This document shows positions 1 through 13,800 of a DNA stretch of 64,000 bases, piece by piece. The notes under the pieces were generated by a model. The model had not been told where the DNA came from. It searched no databases and worked only from the letters and a program-made list of their open reading frames with translations. Within the stretch, counting starts at the first letter, position 1, and every line of letters begins with the position of its first letter. The translations under genes were made by a program, and so were the position numbers. Location: positions 79,954,696 through 80,018,695 of the forward strand of contig JALGQZ010000003.1 in the NCBI GenBank assembly GCA_023105745.1. Direction: 5' to 3'. This stretch comes from Austropuccinia psidii (lineage: Eukaryota; Basidiomycota; Pucciniomycetes; Pucciniales; Sphaerophragmiaceae).

Positions 1-3000
1 ATCAAAATGAGGGTACAGGTATTCCCAATCCACAAGTATTGGATATTGAAAATTCACAATTGAAAAATGAATTTTCTACTTCTTTTCATAACTTGGAACC
101 ATCAATGGGCCAAGCACTATTCAAAGAAGTTCCAAAACTTAAGGAATGTCCTCACTTCAGTGGTGAAGGAGAATATGACCTTATGGAATTCATCAGAGGT
201 ATTTACATGATCAAAGAAGATTTTGAATTACCAGACAGATTGGTAACAGGCAGATTTAACACCTAGTTTACCAAATCATCTCACATATGGTATATCAAAT
301 TGAGGCAAGCACATGGACACCAGAGTTGGACTTGGTGGAAGACCCAAATCATTAACAAAGGGGAAAATGATGCTTGGATGTTTAAAGTTGAAACAGCCTT
401 TGCATCTTCAAACTTTAATTCTTACAGAGACAAAGCTTTACCATGGTTTTGTCAACAAAAACACAGATTAACAGCATTATACCCTGACATGTCAGAATTT
501 ATGATTCATAGAAAAACTCTAAGACAATGTGGAGGTGACTTAGAGAATGCTGTCAAAAGCAGGACTACTGAACAGTCTTCAGCAGAGGATATTATTAATA
601 TATTGAAAGAAGTAACCACCAGAACCAAAATTGGCTCTAGTAAGGTGAATCTTAAAACAAGGTTTAATACACCTTGGAAAGATTCTGTGGACAAAAACCC
701 CAAAGAAAATTCTAATAATTCAAAATATAAATTTGCAGATATAATCAGGAAATGCCATATTTTCCAAAGAACTACACATTTGTCTAATACATGTCCAAGA
801 AAGGGGAAAATCAATGAAATTGACATTGAAAAAGAACCTGATGTTGAAAAAGATGATGTAATTGAAGATAATTCAGATGATAAATCATCAATATTTTCTA
901 AATCATCAAAAGATATAGAAAATATCAATGTCACCTTTGAAATCATGGAATCTTATTCACACTTGCAACAATTGAGCAATAGCCAACTTGATTTATCAAA
1001 AATTCAAGATGCACAGTTAATGAAAACAAAAACAAACAGAGGAAAGGGTTATACAGCTGGTAACTCCAGTATAACAGAAGTGGTAATTGAAAACAAACCC
1101 ACTAAATTATTAATTGACCCAGGAGCATTCTACTCTTATGTAGGGAAATCCTTTCTTAAAACTTGTGTACCAAATTTTGAAGATCAACTGTTACCAATTG
1201 ATGGCATAAAATTCAATAGTGCAAGTAACCCAATGAAGGCATTGGGAATATTTGAAACTAGTGTCATATTTCCACATATAAATGGGAATTTAAGAATCAC
1301 TGTTGAATTTGTTGTTATGGAAAATTGCTCTAGTACCCATTTCATATTGGGAAATGATTATTTAATCATGTATGGCATAGATTTACACAACAACAAAGAC
1401 AGATACTTTACTATTGGAGACAAGAAGCATCAAAAACTTGCCTTTTTACCATTTAGAAGACAAATTACAGTGAAAAAAGTATTACCAGTAAGCTTAGAGT
1501 TAGAGAAATTCAAATCTGAACAATTAAATGAAGCTGAATAAAGCCTTCATTTGAGTGATAAACAAGAAAATGAGCTCTATGCTCTTTTATATAGCCACAA
1601 AGAAGCATTTGCTTCAGATAAAGAACCCCTAGGGGCAATTATTGGTCATGAAGTTGATATCATTCTTAACATTGAGAGGCCTTATCCACCACTCTTAAGA
1701 AGACCTGCATATCCAGCAGGTCCAAAATCAAGAGAAGCTCTAGAAATTCATATCAAAGAACCTCTAGACCTTGGTGTAATAAGAAAGGTGGGCCACAATG
1801 AGGAAGTAGAAATAACTACACCAGTCATAGTGGCATGGCATAATAGAAAATCTAGAATGGTTGGGGACTTCAGGGCTCTGAACACTCACACTGTACCAGA
1901 CAGGTACCCAATACCAAAAATCCAAATTTCCCTCACCCAAATATCTCAAGCAGTGTATATAAGCACTATGGATGCCCTTAAAGGGTTTCATCAGAATGTA
2001 GTGACACAAAGAGCAAGAAGATATTTGAGAATCATTGTTCATTGTGGAGTTTATGAATATTTGAGGATGCCTTTTGGAATCAAAAATGCACTTTCACACT
2101 TCCAAAGAATGATGAATGAAATTTTCTCTGAAGAGCTTTCAGAAGGATGGTTGATCATTTACATTGATAACATTATTGTCTGCTCCAAAACTTGGGAAGA
2201 ACATATGTACAGATTATCCAGAGTTTTGACCAAAATCCAGTCTGTTAACATGAAGATTTCTTTAAAGAACTCAAAGCACTGGGAAATGTGGTATCTGGTC
2301 TATCCCTTGGAATTGACAAAAATAAAGTTGCAGCAGTCTTACTGAAACCTATGCCTCAAAACAAAAAGCAAATTCCATCATTTTTGGGTTTTTCAGGATA
2401 TTCCAGGCAACACATTAAACATTTTGCATCCATAGCAAGACCTCTGTATAAGTTATGTGACAAAGACACAGTATTTGAAATGACTGTTGACAGAGTGAAA
2501 GCATTTGAATCTTTAACAAAAGCCTTGACCACTGCACCACTCTTACTGATGCCGGAATTTAAGCTGCCCTTTAAGCTTTACATTGATGCATCATGGGATG
2601 GGCTTTGTGCTGCACTTCATAAAGTCCAAATCTTAAATGATAAACCTGTTGAGGGACCCATATGTTTCATATCCAGGCAAATCAAACCAACTGAAGCCAG
2701 ATATGGAGCAAGTCAGATGGATTGTTTATGCCTTGTTTGAGCTTTAGAAAAACTCAATTACTTTCTGGAGGGATGTGTTTTTGAAGTAATAACAGATTGT
2801 ACCGCTGTTAAATCACTTTCAAACATGAAAACACCCAACAGAAATATGCTCAGATGGAAAATAGCCATACAGGAATATAGGGGCAATATGAATATTGTTC
2901 AGAAAGATGGCAATATTCATAAGAATGCAGATGGACTAAGCAGATGGCCATTACCAAATGATATTGATAATCCTGCTTATGTACCAGAAGAAGCTTCCCC

Positions 3001-4610
3001 ACAGATCCCAATAGAATGAATCAGTGTTACAGACTTGAACACCACCTTCTTTGAAGAAGTAAGAAACAGTTACACTCAAGATAAGAATTGTAGCATCTTA
3101 TGCCAATTACTTAACAAAGACTGTAAAGACAACTCTCTTACACATGCCTTGGATGAAGTATGGAGAAAATTGTATGATGAAGGAAGATTTCACCTACTGG
3201 ATGGGATAATTTACCACAGAACCAAGCACACATGTGTCATGATAGTTTTGGACAGGTAATTAATCAATCTTGTACTGAAAGAATGCCATGACAGCCCCTT
3301 TTCAGGACATCTGTCTGAAGACAGGACAAGAGAAAAAGTGAAGACCTGTATCTGGTGGCCAATGTGGAAAAAAGATGTTGCAGAGTATTACAAAACCTGT
3401 GACAGATGTCAAAAGGCAAATGAATCCACTGGAAAGAGACTTGGAAATATGATCAAAATCCAAAAACCCAACAGACCTTGGGAAATTGTCCATATGGATT
3501 GGGTAACTGGCCTACCACCAGGAGGTGACAGAAGTTACAATGCTTGCCTAGTGATTGTTGAAAGATTTAGTAAAATTCCTATCTTTCTACCATGTCACAA
3601 AGATGATACAGCCATACATACAGCTCTTCTAATATGGAATAGAGTAACATCATGGACTGGCATGTTTACAAATATAATTAGTGACAGAGATCCTAAATTC
3701 ACCTCAGCACTGTGGACGAATCTTCACCAACTATTTGGGACAAAAGTATCCTTCTCCACAGCCTACCACCCACAAACTGATTGTCTGGCTGAAAGAATAA
3801 TTCAAACCTTAGAAGATATGGTGAGAAGGGTTTGTGCATATGGCCTTGAATTTAAAGATAATGATGGTTTCACCCATGATTGGTGCACTCTTCTACCTGC
3901 ACTGGAACTGGCATACAAAACATCCATTCATGCCAGTACCAATGAGACTCCTGCTATTTTGGGAAAAAGTATGGAATCCCAAATTACCCCAAGATTCTTT
4001 AAGAAAGGATTTGGTTGAATAACATCCAACAGCTTCCAGATTCAAAGGAAGGCTAGACAGAGCCAGAAGGCATGCAGTAAGATGCATGGAAAAATCATTT
4101 GCATATGCTAGAGACAAATCGGACAAATCCCATGCCACTCCAGATTTCAAGGTAGGGGATTTAGGACTAGCATCCACCACCAACTTCAATAACATCAAAG
4201 GATGAGAAAAGCTCAAATAATCCTTTGCAGGACCTTTTGTTATTAAAGCCCTCCATGGATAAAATGCTGTTGAAGTAGAATTATCTGAAGAGCTTAGTAA
4301 TAAGCATCCTACATTTCCTGTGAGCTTGGTGAAGCCATATAAATCTATGGATGCTGAAAAATTTCCCTCAAGGAATAAAGTTCCCCAAGTTATACCTCCT
4401 ATTGAGACATCTGGTACCAAGAATATTAACAAAGTTCTTAAAGAAAGAAAATTAAGAACCAAGAAATTAAGGGAATACCTACCTAGGTACAGTGACCCAA
4501 CTTGTGAAGATGAATGGTTAGAAGAAAAAGATATACCAGAAGCTACCAAACTTCTCAGAAGATTCAGACACACTAGAAATAGCAATATCACAAACTAATA
4601 TTCTTTTTTT
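1..4610 (+). pseudogene. Decayed Ty3/gypsy gag-pol (element E1)
   Basis: This is a broken retrotransposon polyprotein that enters from outside the window. Read in order it shows a Gag core (about 39-700), a degenerate zinc knuckle near 750-800, an aspartic protease-like stretch (about 1,080-1,420), reverse transcriptase (1,551-2,345), RNase H (2,288-3,019), integrase (about 3,200-4,018) and a chromodomain-like tail (4,320-4,598). It is collinear with the intact E2 polyprotein on the other strand. In-frame stops lie at about 264, 1,539, 2,738, 3,017 and 3,257, and frameshifts near 2,285 and 3,970. The polymerase box reads YIDN instead of YIDD, so it could not be active even if translated. Two of the changes (Trp to TGA at 2,738; Asp to Asn in the polymerase box) are G-to-A transitions. 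It is certainly a Ty3/gypsy relic; its 5' end is not seen. Confidence 0.93.
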
Positions 4611-4632
4611 AGGGGGAGGGAATGTGAGCCTT
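4611..4632 (+). repeat. E1 polypurine tract and first 10 bp of its 3' LTR
   Basis: A purine run (AGGGGGAGGGAA) follows the pol tail and is followed at 4,623 by TGTGAGCCTT. That is the same LTR start seen in reverse complement at the E4 LTR edge (19,241-19,250), so E1 and E4 belong to one family. The E1 LTR breaks off after 10 bases where E3 inserted. The last five bases (GCCTT, 4,628-4,632) are the expected E3 target duplication; its partner lies beyond the window. Confidence 0.75.
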
Positions 4633-5568
4633 TGTCAGGCTGAGTCTATGTTGAAGCAGTAATTATGCTATTTACAACTAGAACTATGACTGTGACATGT
4701 AGAAAATGATTTAAGATAATATTATTTTGAGTAAAATAAAGGTTTATAATATGATTAAAGGGTTCTACTATTAAGGAATAGTGGTGGTGAGCACTATTGA
4801 GAACCCTGGGTGCAGTCTTACCAGTTGGATTACTATAATAAGTGCTACTGTAAGGTTTGACTATGAAACAATAAGTAAAAATTACTAATATTTTACTTAT
4901 TGTAGTATGAATGTCCTTATAAATGAAATAAATAAGATAAACATAATTATAATAATAAAGAATTATTATAACTATGGCGTAAAAATAATTATATTATTAA
5001 TAAAATATAATATAATAAAATAAATATATTAATATAAAATAATTAATATATTCAAAAGCACTTTATTATTGTTACAAAAAAAAAATAAAGGCGTAAAAAT
5101 TGTTTTTATTTAATAAAAAACAATTAATAACAATAATATTACCAATATTAAAGTTATAAATTAATATAAATACTATTTATATTAATTAAAGTATTATTAA
5201 AAGAATAATAGAGAGAAAATTATTATAATAAGAGAAAATAACCTACTTTTAATACTTAATATAATAATTTTGACATATTTTACGCCAAATAATATAAATA
5301 CAACTTATCCAAATTGTATTTACAATAAAAAATAGAGAAATTACAAATATTCTTGATTTTTACGTGGAAATGAGATTTTAGAGAGATTTTTAACAAAAAC
5401 AATTAAATAAATGATTTAATCACGTCAAAATTGATGATTATAATAAGATGATCTTTGGTCTTTGATAATATAAAAGTTTTATATATAAAGAATAAAGAAA
5501 TTACCTTTTTATTGTATTGATTTAATGTTTTTGATGTGTCTGAGGGGAAAACAGAGTAAAAAGAGCTC

Positions 5569-5576
5569 TATTTATA
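5569..5576 (-). promoter_or_regulatory. TATA box candidate in E3 LTR
   Basis: On the minus strand the bases read TATAAATA, inside the context GCTATAAATAGAGCTC. That is a good match to a TATA element and points in the direction of E3 transcription. Its position within the LTR suits a U3/R promoter. No transcript evidence is available. Confidence 0.45.
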
Positions 5577-6397
5577 GCAAATACCTCCCTCCTAGAGTCC
5601 AAAAGGCTTCTAGTAGACATTTAATGATTATATCCACTGGGATTGATCAATACTTTAAGGTTTGGTGATTATTAAATCATGATCAAAGCATATTACATCA
5701 TTATTACGCCATTATTTAGAGTTATCACTATAACTCTAAGTTTGATGACGTCAAAGACTTGGCAGAACCCCAAAATTTGTGGATTTTATTAGTTTTAATC
5801 ATAAACTCATAGTATTCACCAATTCTATCACTCATATGACTGTTAAACTTAATTTAAGGTTACAGTGAGTGATCATAAATAATTAAATTAAGCTCAAACT
5901 TTGATCCTTAATAACTTTTAAGATTTACACGCTACAGCCATTCAGAGAGTGAATTCTAATAGCTTGGCATAATCGTATTATTCTGCCAAGAGAATTTCAT
6001 TACATCATCAAAACTCTATTTTTGATGATTTTTCTTGTAACTCATCTTTTCTGTTGAAATTTAATATTTTACACTTCAAACTATGATTTCAAGGGGTTAT
6101 ACCTTGAACATTATAATAAGAAATACATCATTCTTCACAAATGAGCTTTTAGAATCCAACTGTCCACTTTTTTATAAGTTTGGACCACTTTCACAACAAA
6201 ATGGTCAACAGCTCTGTTGATTTTGATCAATAATTCCTTACAGGTTTTAACCTTGTTTATAACTTGTGAAAAAAACTTCATTTCTGTATTCCTACAGTCA
6301 TTAAGTGATGACTTTATTTTTGGTTCATCACTCTATCATGTATAATTCAAGAGATATTAGCTAAAATCCCTGAATATATGCATTGACCAAAAAAGTG

Positions 6398-6402
6398 CAT
6401 AT
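6398..6402. repeat. Target site duplication of E2 (left copy)
   Basis: CATAT lies directly before the left LTR. The same five bases occur at 16,088-16,092, directly after the right LTR. Five-base duplications are normal for Ty3/gypsy integrases. Confidence 0.9.
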
Positions 6403-7832
6403 TGTCAGGATGATACTATGATAAAGGTATAACTATGCTAATTACAACTTTAACTGTGTATGTGACACGGTAGAAAATGATTTAAAAGAGGTTTATAAAG
6501 GTTTATGATAAGATAAAAAGGGTTCTACTATTGAGAAATAGTGGTGGTGAGCGCTATTGAGAACCCTGGGTGCAGGCTTTATCTGTTGGATTACAATAAT
6601 AAAGTCTACAATAATTAAAGATTATAGTTATACCTGATTATTTAACCAAGAGTAAGACTGTTTTTGACAGTTTACTACGTAGGTTATTCAAGAGCAGGAT
6701 GAGGAAAGGTTTTGGCTGTGAAAAGCCCTCCTTTTATCCTGAAATTGGGGTGAAAAGGCTACTAGACCTTTCCACGTAGAGGAAGTGAAGATTTTTCACT
6801 CTCTATGACAGGCTTGTGGTTTGCAAACAGCCTGTATACCCTGTATTGGGCTCAGATGTGGTTTTGAAACCACATCTTGGTGGTTTTCACCAATACAGGG
6901 TGAAAATTTTCATCTGGGGACCTCACAGCCTGATTCTGACGTGTATGACGTGTAGAATGCTGTACAAAAACTGTATGGGACCCCAGTATTGACTGAAATA
7001 TGAGGTATTGAAGTAAAAACATGCTTCTTTGTCTATTTGACACCTCATATTCATGGTTATGGGATATTATCCCATGGTAAGGCTGTATATGACAGCAGGT
7101 GGGATTTTGACCTTAAAATGGTCATAACTCTGTCAGTTTTTGAGATATCAAGCTCAAAATTGGTTCATTGAATAGCTCTATATACGCTCTACAGAATGGT
7201 ACTCAACTTGACATGGTTATCATTAAATATGACAAAGTTATCTCATGTACAAGTATTTTTGTACATTGGCGTGGTTTGGGCAAAAGCTGTATTAAGCTTG
7301 TTTGGCCAATAACTTCTGTTGTAGTTGAGCTATGAGGAAATGGATGGCACCATCAGATAGCCCTGATTGTACTCTTTCCAAAAAGACCCCACTTTAAGTA
7401 TCTCACACTCAAACTGTAAAAGTTGGATGAGAGGTGAATGTTTTGTTCACCCTTATTTGGTCTGAATTTGACCATAACTCAAGTAATACTGGTGCTAGCT
7501 CAGTTTGGCTAGTACCATTGGATAGCCCTGGCTTAGAGCTTCATTTTGAATACCCATTTGATGGGGTTAAGCCTCTCCTTCTAGATTTTAGATGAGAGGT
7601 GAAAATTAAGGTTTATGCTCAGCCATAACTTTGAGCAGGAATAACTTTGTTATTTCTTGTCCTATGGTGATGGGACTTATATTTTCAGAAAGAGGTGAGT
7701 TTCCTCTTTCTTTTGATACCTTTTGAGCTAATTTGGCTCAGCTCCATGTTTTGGTGGTATTTTGGCTATACCATTGGTTTATGGTATTTTGGCTGTCATG
7801 CTTGTGCTCTGGTTTTGAGTCACAGGCTGACA
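6403..7832 (-). repeat. E2 3' LTR
   Basis: This LTR starts TGTCAGGATG and ends GGCTGACA, and is the near-identical partner of 14,658-16,087. Inside it, a degenerate motif around CATAACT followed by a phrase like GATAGCCCTG recurs at roughly 150 bp spacing (7,120-7,200, 7,300-7,400, 7,480-7,560), so the LTR itself seems to contain old internal duplications. Confidence 0.95.
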
Positions 7833-7834
7833 TA

Positions 7835-7844
7835 CCCTCCCTCT
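7835..7844 (-). other. E2 polypurine tract
   Basis: On the minus strand the bases read AGAGGGAGGG and end two bases before the 3' LTR start (TGTCAGCC). This is where the plus-strand DNA primer for reverse transcription is expected. Confidence 0.8.
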
Positions 7845-7856
7845 AAAAAAGGCTCA

Positions 7857-10800
7857 TCATTGATGAGACTGTTCAGTCCTCCTAGAGGCTCTGAATATCC
7901 TTAAATGAAGGTTCCCATCTGGTATGGCATCCTCTGCCAACCATTTGTCTTTGTCAGCTGTCTGGTTCTTGAATCTGACTAGATATTGTCTCTGATCCTT
8001 CCCATTAAGTCTGATTTTTCTGGCCCTGATAATTTTACTCACAGGTCCAGGAGAGTCTTCTACTTCCACTATTTCTGGTGGAGTGATGTTTTTCTTCCTG
8101 GAGGGGAATTTATCCTCCTCTGTTTGGAAGTATGGTTTGACCAGGCTCACTGGAAAGACTGGGTGTTTCCTAGAAAACTCCTCAGTGAGCTTGACCTCTA
8201 CTGCATTCTTCCCTATCAACTTAATGATAGTGAAGGGCCCTACAAATGAGTCTCTCATTCTCTTAGGTCCTTTGAGATTGTTAAAGTTCAGTGTAGACAC
8301 TAACACCTGGTCCCCTTCCTTGAAGTCAGGTTCCATATGTGACTTGTCCCACCTTTGCTTGTTATACTCTTTGGCCTCAGCTATGCATTTGGCAGCAGTA
8401 TCACAGGCTTTCTTCCACATATCATGGAAGTCTTTGGCTGTGGGGTGGATGGTCAGAAGATTTTTCTTCAAGTGATCCACAGGTAACAGGGGATTCCACC
8501 CTTTCTCTACCAGTGAAGGTGTTTTTCCTGTGGTAGAGTGCTGGCTTGTATTATAAGCCAGTTGGACTACTGGTAAGAGGGTGACCCAATCATGGGTGTA
8601 TCCCTCATGGTCCTTGTATTCCATGCCATATGCACAGAATCTCCTGAGGATGTCCTCCATTGTTTGGATCATCCTCTCAGCTAGGCCATCTGTTTGTGGA
8701 TGGTAAGCTGTAGAAAAAGCAAGCTTGGTGCCAAGCATGTCATATAAATTGGTCCAAAATTCAGATGTGAATTTTGGGTCCCTGTCACTAATTATGATCT
8801 TAGGGACTCCACAGGTGGATATGATGTTATTCCAAAATAAAAGAGCAGTGTCCATGGCTGTGTCCTCTTTATGGCATGGTAGACATCTCATGCTCTTGCT
8901 GAACCTATCAACTATGATTAAGCAGGCATTGTAGTTTTCTTTGCCTCCTGGGACAAGTCCTGTGACCCAGTCCATGTTGATGGTTTCCCATGGGTGCTTG
9001 GGTTCTTCTATATGTTGAAGTAACCCATATTTCTTCCCATGTTTTCTATTTGCCTTCTGGCATCTTTCACAAGTGTTGATGTATTCACTCAACTCTTGCT
9101 CCCACTTGGGCCACCAAGCTGTGCTTGCTACCCTCTCCTTAGTCCTGTCCTCACTCATGTGTCCCATATAGGGGCAGTCATGGCATTCCTGCAGGATTAA
9201 AGAGATGTGGTCTCTGTCTATCACTGTGAGTGCACTGGTGTGCTTTTCTCTGTGATAAATCAGGCCATCTATAAGGAAGAATTTAGTGTCCTTATAGGCC
9301 CTCAACCAGGGTTCCTCCAGCTGGGTTTCCAGTTCTGGGCTCCTGTATTTTTGTTGAAGGAGTTGGAGTAGTATGCTACACTGTTTGTGTTTAGCATAAG
9401 ATTTCAGTACTGCATTGAAAAATTCATTGTGCAGTTCTGAGGAACTTATTCCCAGTATGGGGGTTTCTGTCCCTTCTGAATCAGTGTTTCCACTGTCAAG
9501 GGTACCACTCCCTGGTGCCCATTCAGAGAATATGAAGTTCTTCTTCCTATTTATTTCCATAAAATGGATAGGTATTTTTGCAGAAACTTCAGGGTCATAA
9601 GCTGGATTGCTTTTGACATTGTCCAGTGGCCATCTGCTAAGGCCATCTGCATTGGTATGGCTTTTACCTTCCTTGTATATGATGGTCATGTTCCCTCTAT
9701 ACTCCTGGATGGCTATTTGCCATCTCAGCATGTGTCTATTAGTAGTCTTCATGTTTAGTAAAGACTTCAAGGCTGTGCAGTCTGTGTAGACTTCAAAGAC
9801 TGCACCCTCCAAATAATAATGGAGTTTTTCTAGAGCCCAGACTAGACATAGACATTCTGTCTGGGTAGCCCCATACCTGGCTTCTGAATCTTTCAGCTGC
9901 CTGGAGATGTAACATATTACACCTTCTCTTGGTTCACCATCCACAATTTGTCTTTGGTGAAGGGCTGCTCCCAAGCCTTGGCTGCATGCTGCATCTATAT
10001 ATAACTTGAATGGTAGTTCAAAGTCAGGCAAGATGAGCACAGGTGCATTTGTGAGTTCATATTTGATCCTCTCATATGCATCCCTCCTTTCCTTGGTTAT
10101 TTCAAAAACTACATCCTTTGAGCATAACTTGTATAAACTACTAGTTATGTGGGCAAAGTTTTTGATGTGGTTTCTATAGTAGCTAGCAAATCCAAGGAAA
10201 GATTGCATCTCTTTGATGTTCTTTGGTACTGGCTTTTGCAGTACTGCTGCTACTTTGTTCTTGTCAATTGCCAGACTAAGGCCTGAGACTTTGTGTCCTA
10301 GAGCTAGTAGCTCTTGTTGGCCAAAATTACACTTTTTAAGTGAAATTTTCAGATTGATGGGTGTACATTTACTTAGCACTCTGTCTATGTATTGTACATG
10401 GTCTTCCCATGTCTCTGAGTATATAATGATATCATCAATATATACTACCATCCAGCCTTCCATTATTTCTTCTTGAAATGTGGTGTCCATCATCCTTTGG
10501 AAGTGGGCTGGTGCATTCTTGATGCCAAATGGCATCCTGGTGTACTCATATATGCCCATATGGCATATAATTCTGAGTAATTTCATGGAGTTTGGTTTAA
10601 CTCCATTTTGGTGGAAGCCCTTCATACAATCCATCTTGGTTATGTATTTGGCTTTGGCTAATTTATCCAAGGCATGAGGTATCCTTGGTATAGGGTACCT
10701 GTCTGCTTTTGTGTATTTGTTCAGGGCTCTGAAGTCTCCACACAATCTAGACTTGCCATCATGCCAGGTGATTAGGACAGGAGTGGTGATTTCCACTATT

Positions 10801-13800
10801 TCATTATGTCCAATCTTCCTAATGACATCCATGTCCAGGAGTTCATTGATATGTTTCTCAATCTCTTTCCTGGTCTCCAGAGTTGCTGGGTAAGAAGGTC
10901 TCCTGAACATGGGTGGATAAGGCCTTTCTACATCCAGATATAGTTCTATATCATGGCCTTTGATCTTGCCTAATGGTTCTTCACCAATGGCAAATGCTGG
11001 TCTATTCTTCCTCAGCATCTTCAGTAAACTTAGCTTTTGTTTACTGGTGAGGTTAGTGCTAAACTGTCCCTCTCTGAATTCTTTCAGAAGTTCTTCCAGT
11101 GGGTCCTGAGAAGATATCTGGTATATATCAAGAGAAAAATTTTTTTCCTTGTTAGTACCAATGGTAATATGCCTATTTTTACTATTGTAAATATCTATGC
11201 CATACATCCTCTGGTAATCTGTTCCCAGTAAAAACCCTTGGATGTGGGCATCTTCAAGCACTACAAACTCTGGGTTGAGTCTGATATTACCTTTTCTGTG
11301 GGGTATAATTATCTCTTTGATAATTGTCCCAATAGAGGTCATCTTTCCAGATGCACTCTTAAAGTTCTTTGCCCTGGTGGGCAAGAGTTCTTTTTCCCAG
11401 TTTGGGAAGTGGTTATCCAGATAATTTCTGGCCACTATGGAGCAGTGTGCTCCACTGTCAATGATCAGTGGGTGCTGAGCATTGTCAATACATACAGTCA
11501 TTTTTGTGGCTGTTCCATGTATATATGCCATTCCTTTGGTTGGTGTAACCAGGAATGTTTGTGCATCTTGTGTGTGTTTACACAAGTTCTTGTTGGCAGT
11601 GTCTTGTGGCATGCCTGCTTCCAACTGTATATCCTGGATTTCTAGTGGGGTTTCCTCTTGGTATTCCACTAGAAATTCCTCTCTTGGGTCTTGATTCTCA
11701 TCAGATGGTTCTCTGATGGCATCACCCATAGAGTCTGATTCAGAATCCTCTGTTGGAGGTTCTTCTTCAGGGACTTTTTCTATAGCATAGACTTTCTTCT
11801 TTGCTTTTGGACAGTTGTTGGCAAAGTGGTCTGTTGAACCACAATTGTGACAAGAATTCTTCTTCTTTGCCACTTCTGCCACTCTTTCTCTGGGTTTGTC
11901 TTTAAACTCTACCCTGAAAGGTTGTTTCTCTTTGAAACTATTGCTTCTATATGGGGTGAATTTCCCTATATTAGTCCTTTTCCTTATGTCTTGTAAGGTA
12001 TTGGCTATATCATCTAGAGTGCAATTTTGGTTGCACCTGCACTTTACTGCATGCTCTAGTTCTCCTGGCAGTTGTGTCAGAAGTTTATAATTCCTCATTT
12101 GAATGTTCATTTGAGGATCAATGGCTTTAAGTCTTTTAGACTGTCTAAGACACCACTCATATGGATCTTTGTCCACAGAGTATTTGTCATTTTCAAATGA
12201 CATGGTCTTTTGCCATATCCAAGTTCCATTACTGTACTTTTGGATTATTTGACTCTTCCACCATGGCCAATTTCTTCTGCCATGGATTTCTTTCATTTCA
12301 GTGTACCATATACTTGCATGACCTTTAAATGCAGTGTTCAGTCTAGCAGTAATCCAATAATCTGGTATGCTTGGTACATCAATGAAGAGTCCATCAATAT
12401 AATCTATGAGTTCCATATGATCATATTCTCCTGATCCAGAGAATTTGGGCCAGCTTGAGGCCTCAGGAAGCTGTTTCAAGGCTTCCTTCTCTGAGTAAGA
12501 CATGCCATCTCCATCCTGGTATTGTGATGGAGATCTTGCCTTATTCAACAACATGGCATCTGGTTTGATGTCATCTGGTTGATATGGATTCTCCATAGCT
12601 TGGCCTTGTGGTTGGGGCTTTAAGCTATGGTAGGAATTAGACAATTTGTTGATGTCTTGGTTCAGACACTCCCTGTCCCTGCTGCTATGGTGTTGTTCTT
12701 CAGAGACTTGATTCAGTCTCTTGTTGGTTTCTTCAGAGGCTTTGCTCAGTTGAGCATATCCTTCCTGAAGGTTTTTAACTATCTGCTCCAATGAGGCTTG
12801 AGTTTTTCTCATCCTCTCTTGGGCAGCTGCAAATTCTGCAGCCTGCTTTGCAGATTTCTCAGCATATTGGGACATTTGCAACCACAGTGTGTCACTGTTG
12901 ATGTTGCTCTCAGATGTGATAATGTTATTTTCAGTCTGAGTGGGGGTAATGTTTCTATTACTAGGACTACTGATTCTAGAGTGGTTTACAACTACTTCTG
13001 GTTCTTGTGTACTTCTTTTACCAAATCTAACAGCTTCTGGATCATGGGGTCTGACTCTTTCCTCCTCTGGTTGAAGGAGGCTTTGTTCTTGCCCTTGTTG
13101 CCTTGTCTTCTCCTGGAAACTTCCTGGAATTGTGAAGAATGGTGACTCTTGGCCACTGATCTGCTGGTTTCTGAATGGTGAGAAGCCACTGGAGAGCTGG
13201 TTTGGCTTGCTCCTTGTGAACCTGAAGGAATCTGAGTAGGCCCTGTCTGGGTTAACTGTTCTTCTATAGCTTGGATAGTGGCTTGGTTCTCCCTTATCCT
13301 CTGTGCCCTTGCCTCCAGGAGTCTGTGCTGCCTGGTAGGGTTCCAACCCTTGGTGATTACCATAAGGTCCTTGAAGTCTATCTCTTTGAGACAGATCTTC
13401 TGGCAACTTGATCCCAGTTCTGCCCAGTGATTTGCTAGGTTGAACCTTTTGTTGTCCATGCTCCATTGTAATAAATCTTTGAGGAGTTGGTGGATCTGAA
13501 GAGCTTGATCCATATCCTTCCAGTCCTCTGGTTTGAGGTTTCTGTTGAATTGGAGTGTGAATGGCAAGGTTGATATTATCTCCCTCATTGTTTTGCCATC
13601 CACCACTGTGTCCAATGTGTCTTCTTTCAGGTCTTCTGGTTCTAGACATTCCTGCTCTATCCTCTGGCTGGTTCCTTTGGAAGCCAAGGTCTCTGAGGTA
13701 TCCAGGGGACATATCAGTGTTTGCAAGCAGTCAAACACTTTATGTTCTTAGGGTATTTACCTTTGACTGTGCCTTGTACAAATTTGTTATCTGCTGCTTT

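Larger units (their letters stand above)
4633..6402 (-). repeat. E3 3' LTR, left part
   Basis: The block begins TGTCAGGCTG and belongs to a minus-strand Ty3/gypsy element. Its first 250 bases or so are similar to the E2 LTR, for example the shared stretch around 4,760-4,815 versus 6,520-6,575. The part 4,920-5,560 is very AT-rich and carries no gene. The LTR continues at 16,088-16,495, giving about 2.17 kb in total, because E2 inserted at 6,402. Confidence 0.75.

Noticed and set aside
7986..13145. Many plus-strand frames of 60-135 codons opposite the E2 polyprotein
   Set aside because: All are antisense shadows of a long conserved coding frame and show no protein family features.
13026..13712. 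First 230 or so codons of the 1,951-codon E2 frame as real protein
   Set aside because: The overlapping frame 12,992-13,738 has the family-like Gag sequence, and the 1,951-codon frame is low-complexity there. The real N-terminus starts at 14,061 via an intron.
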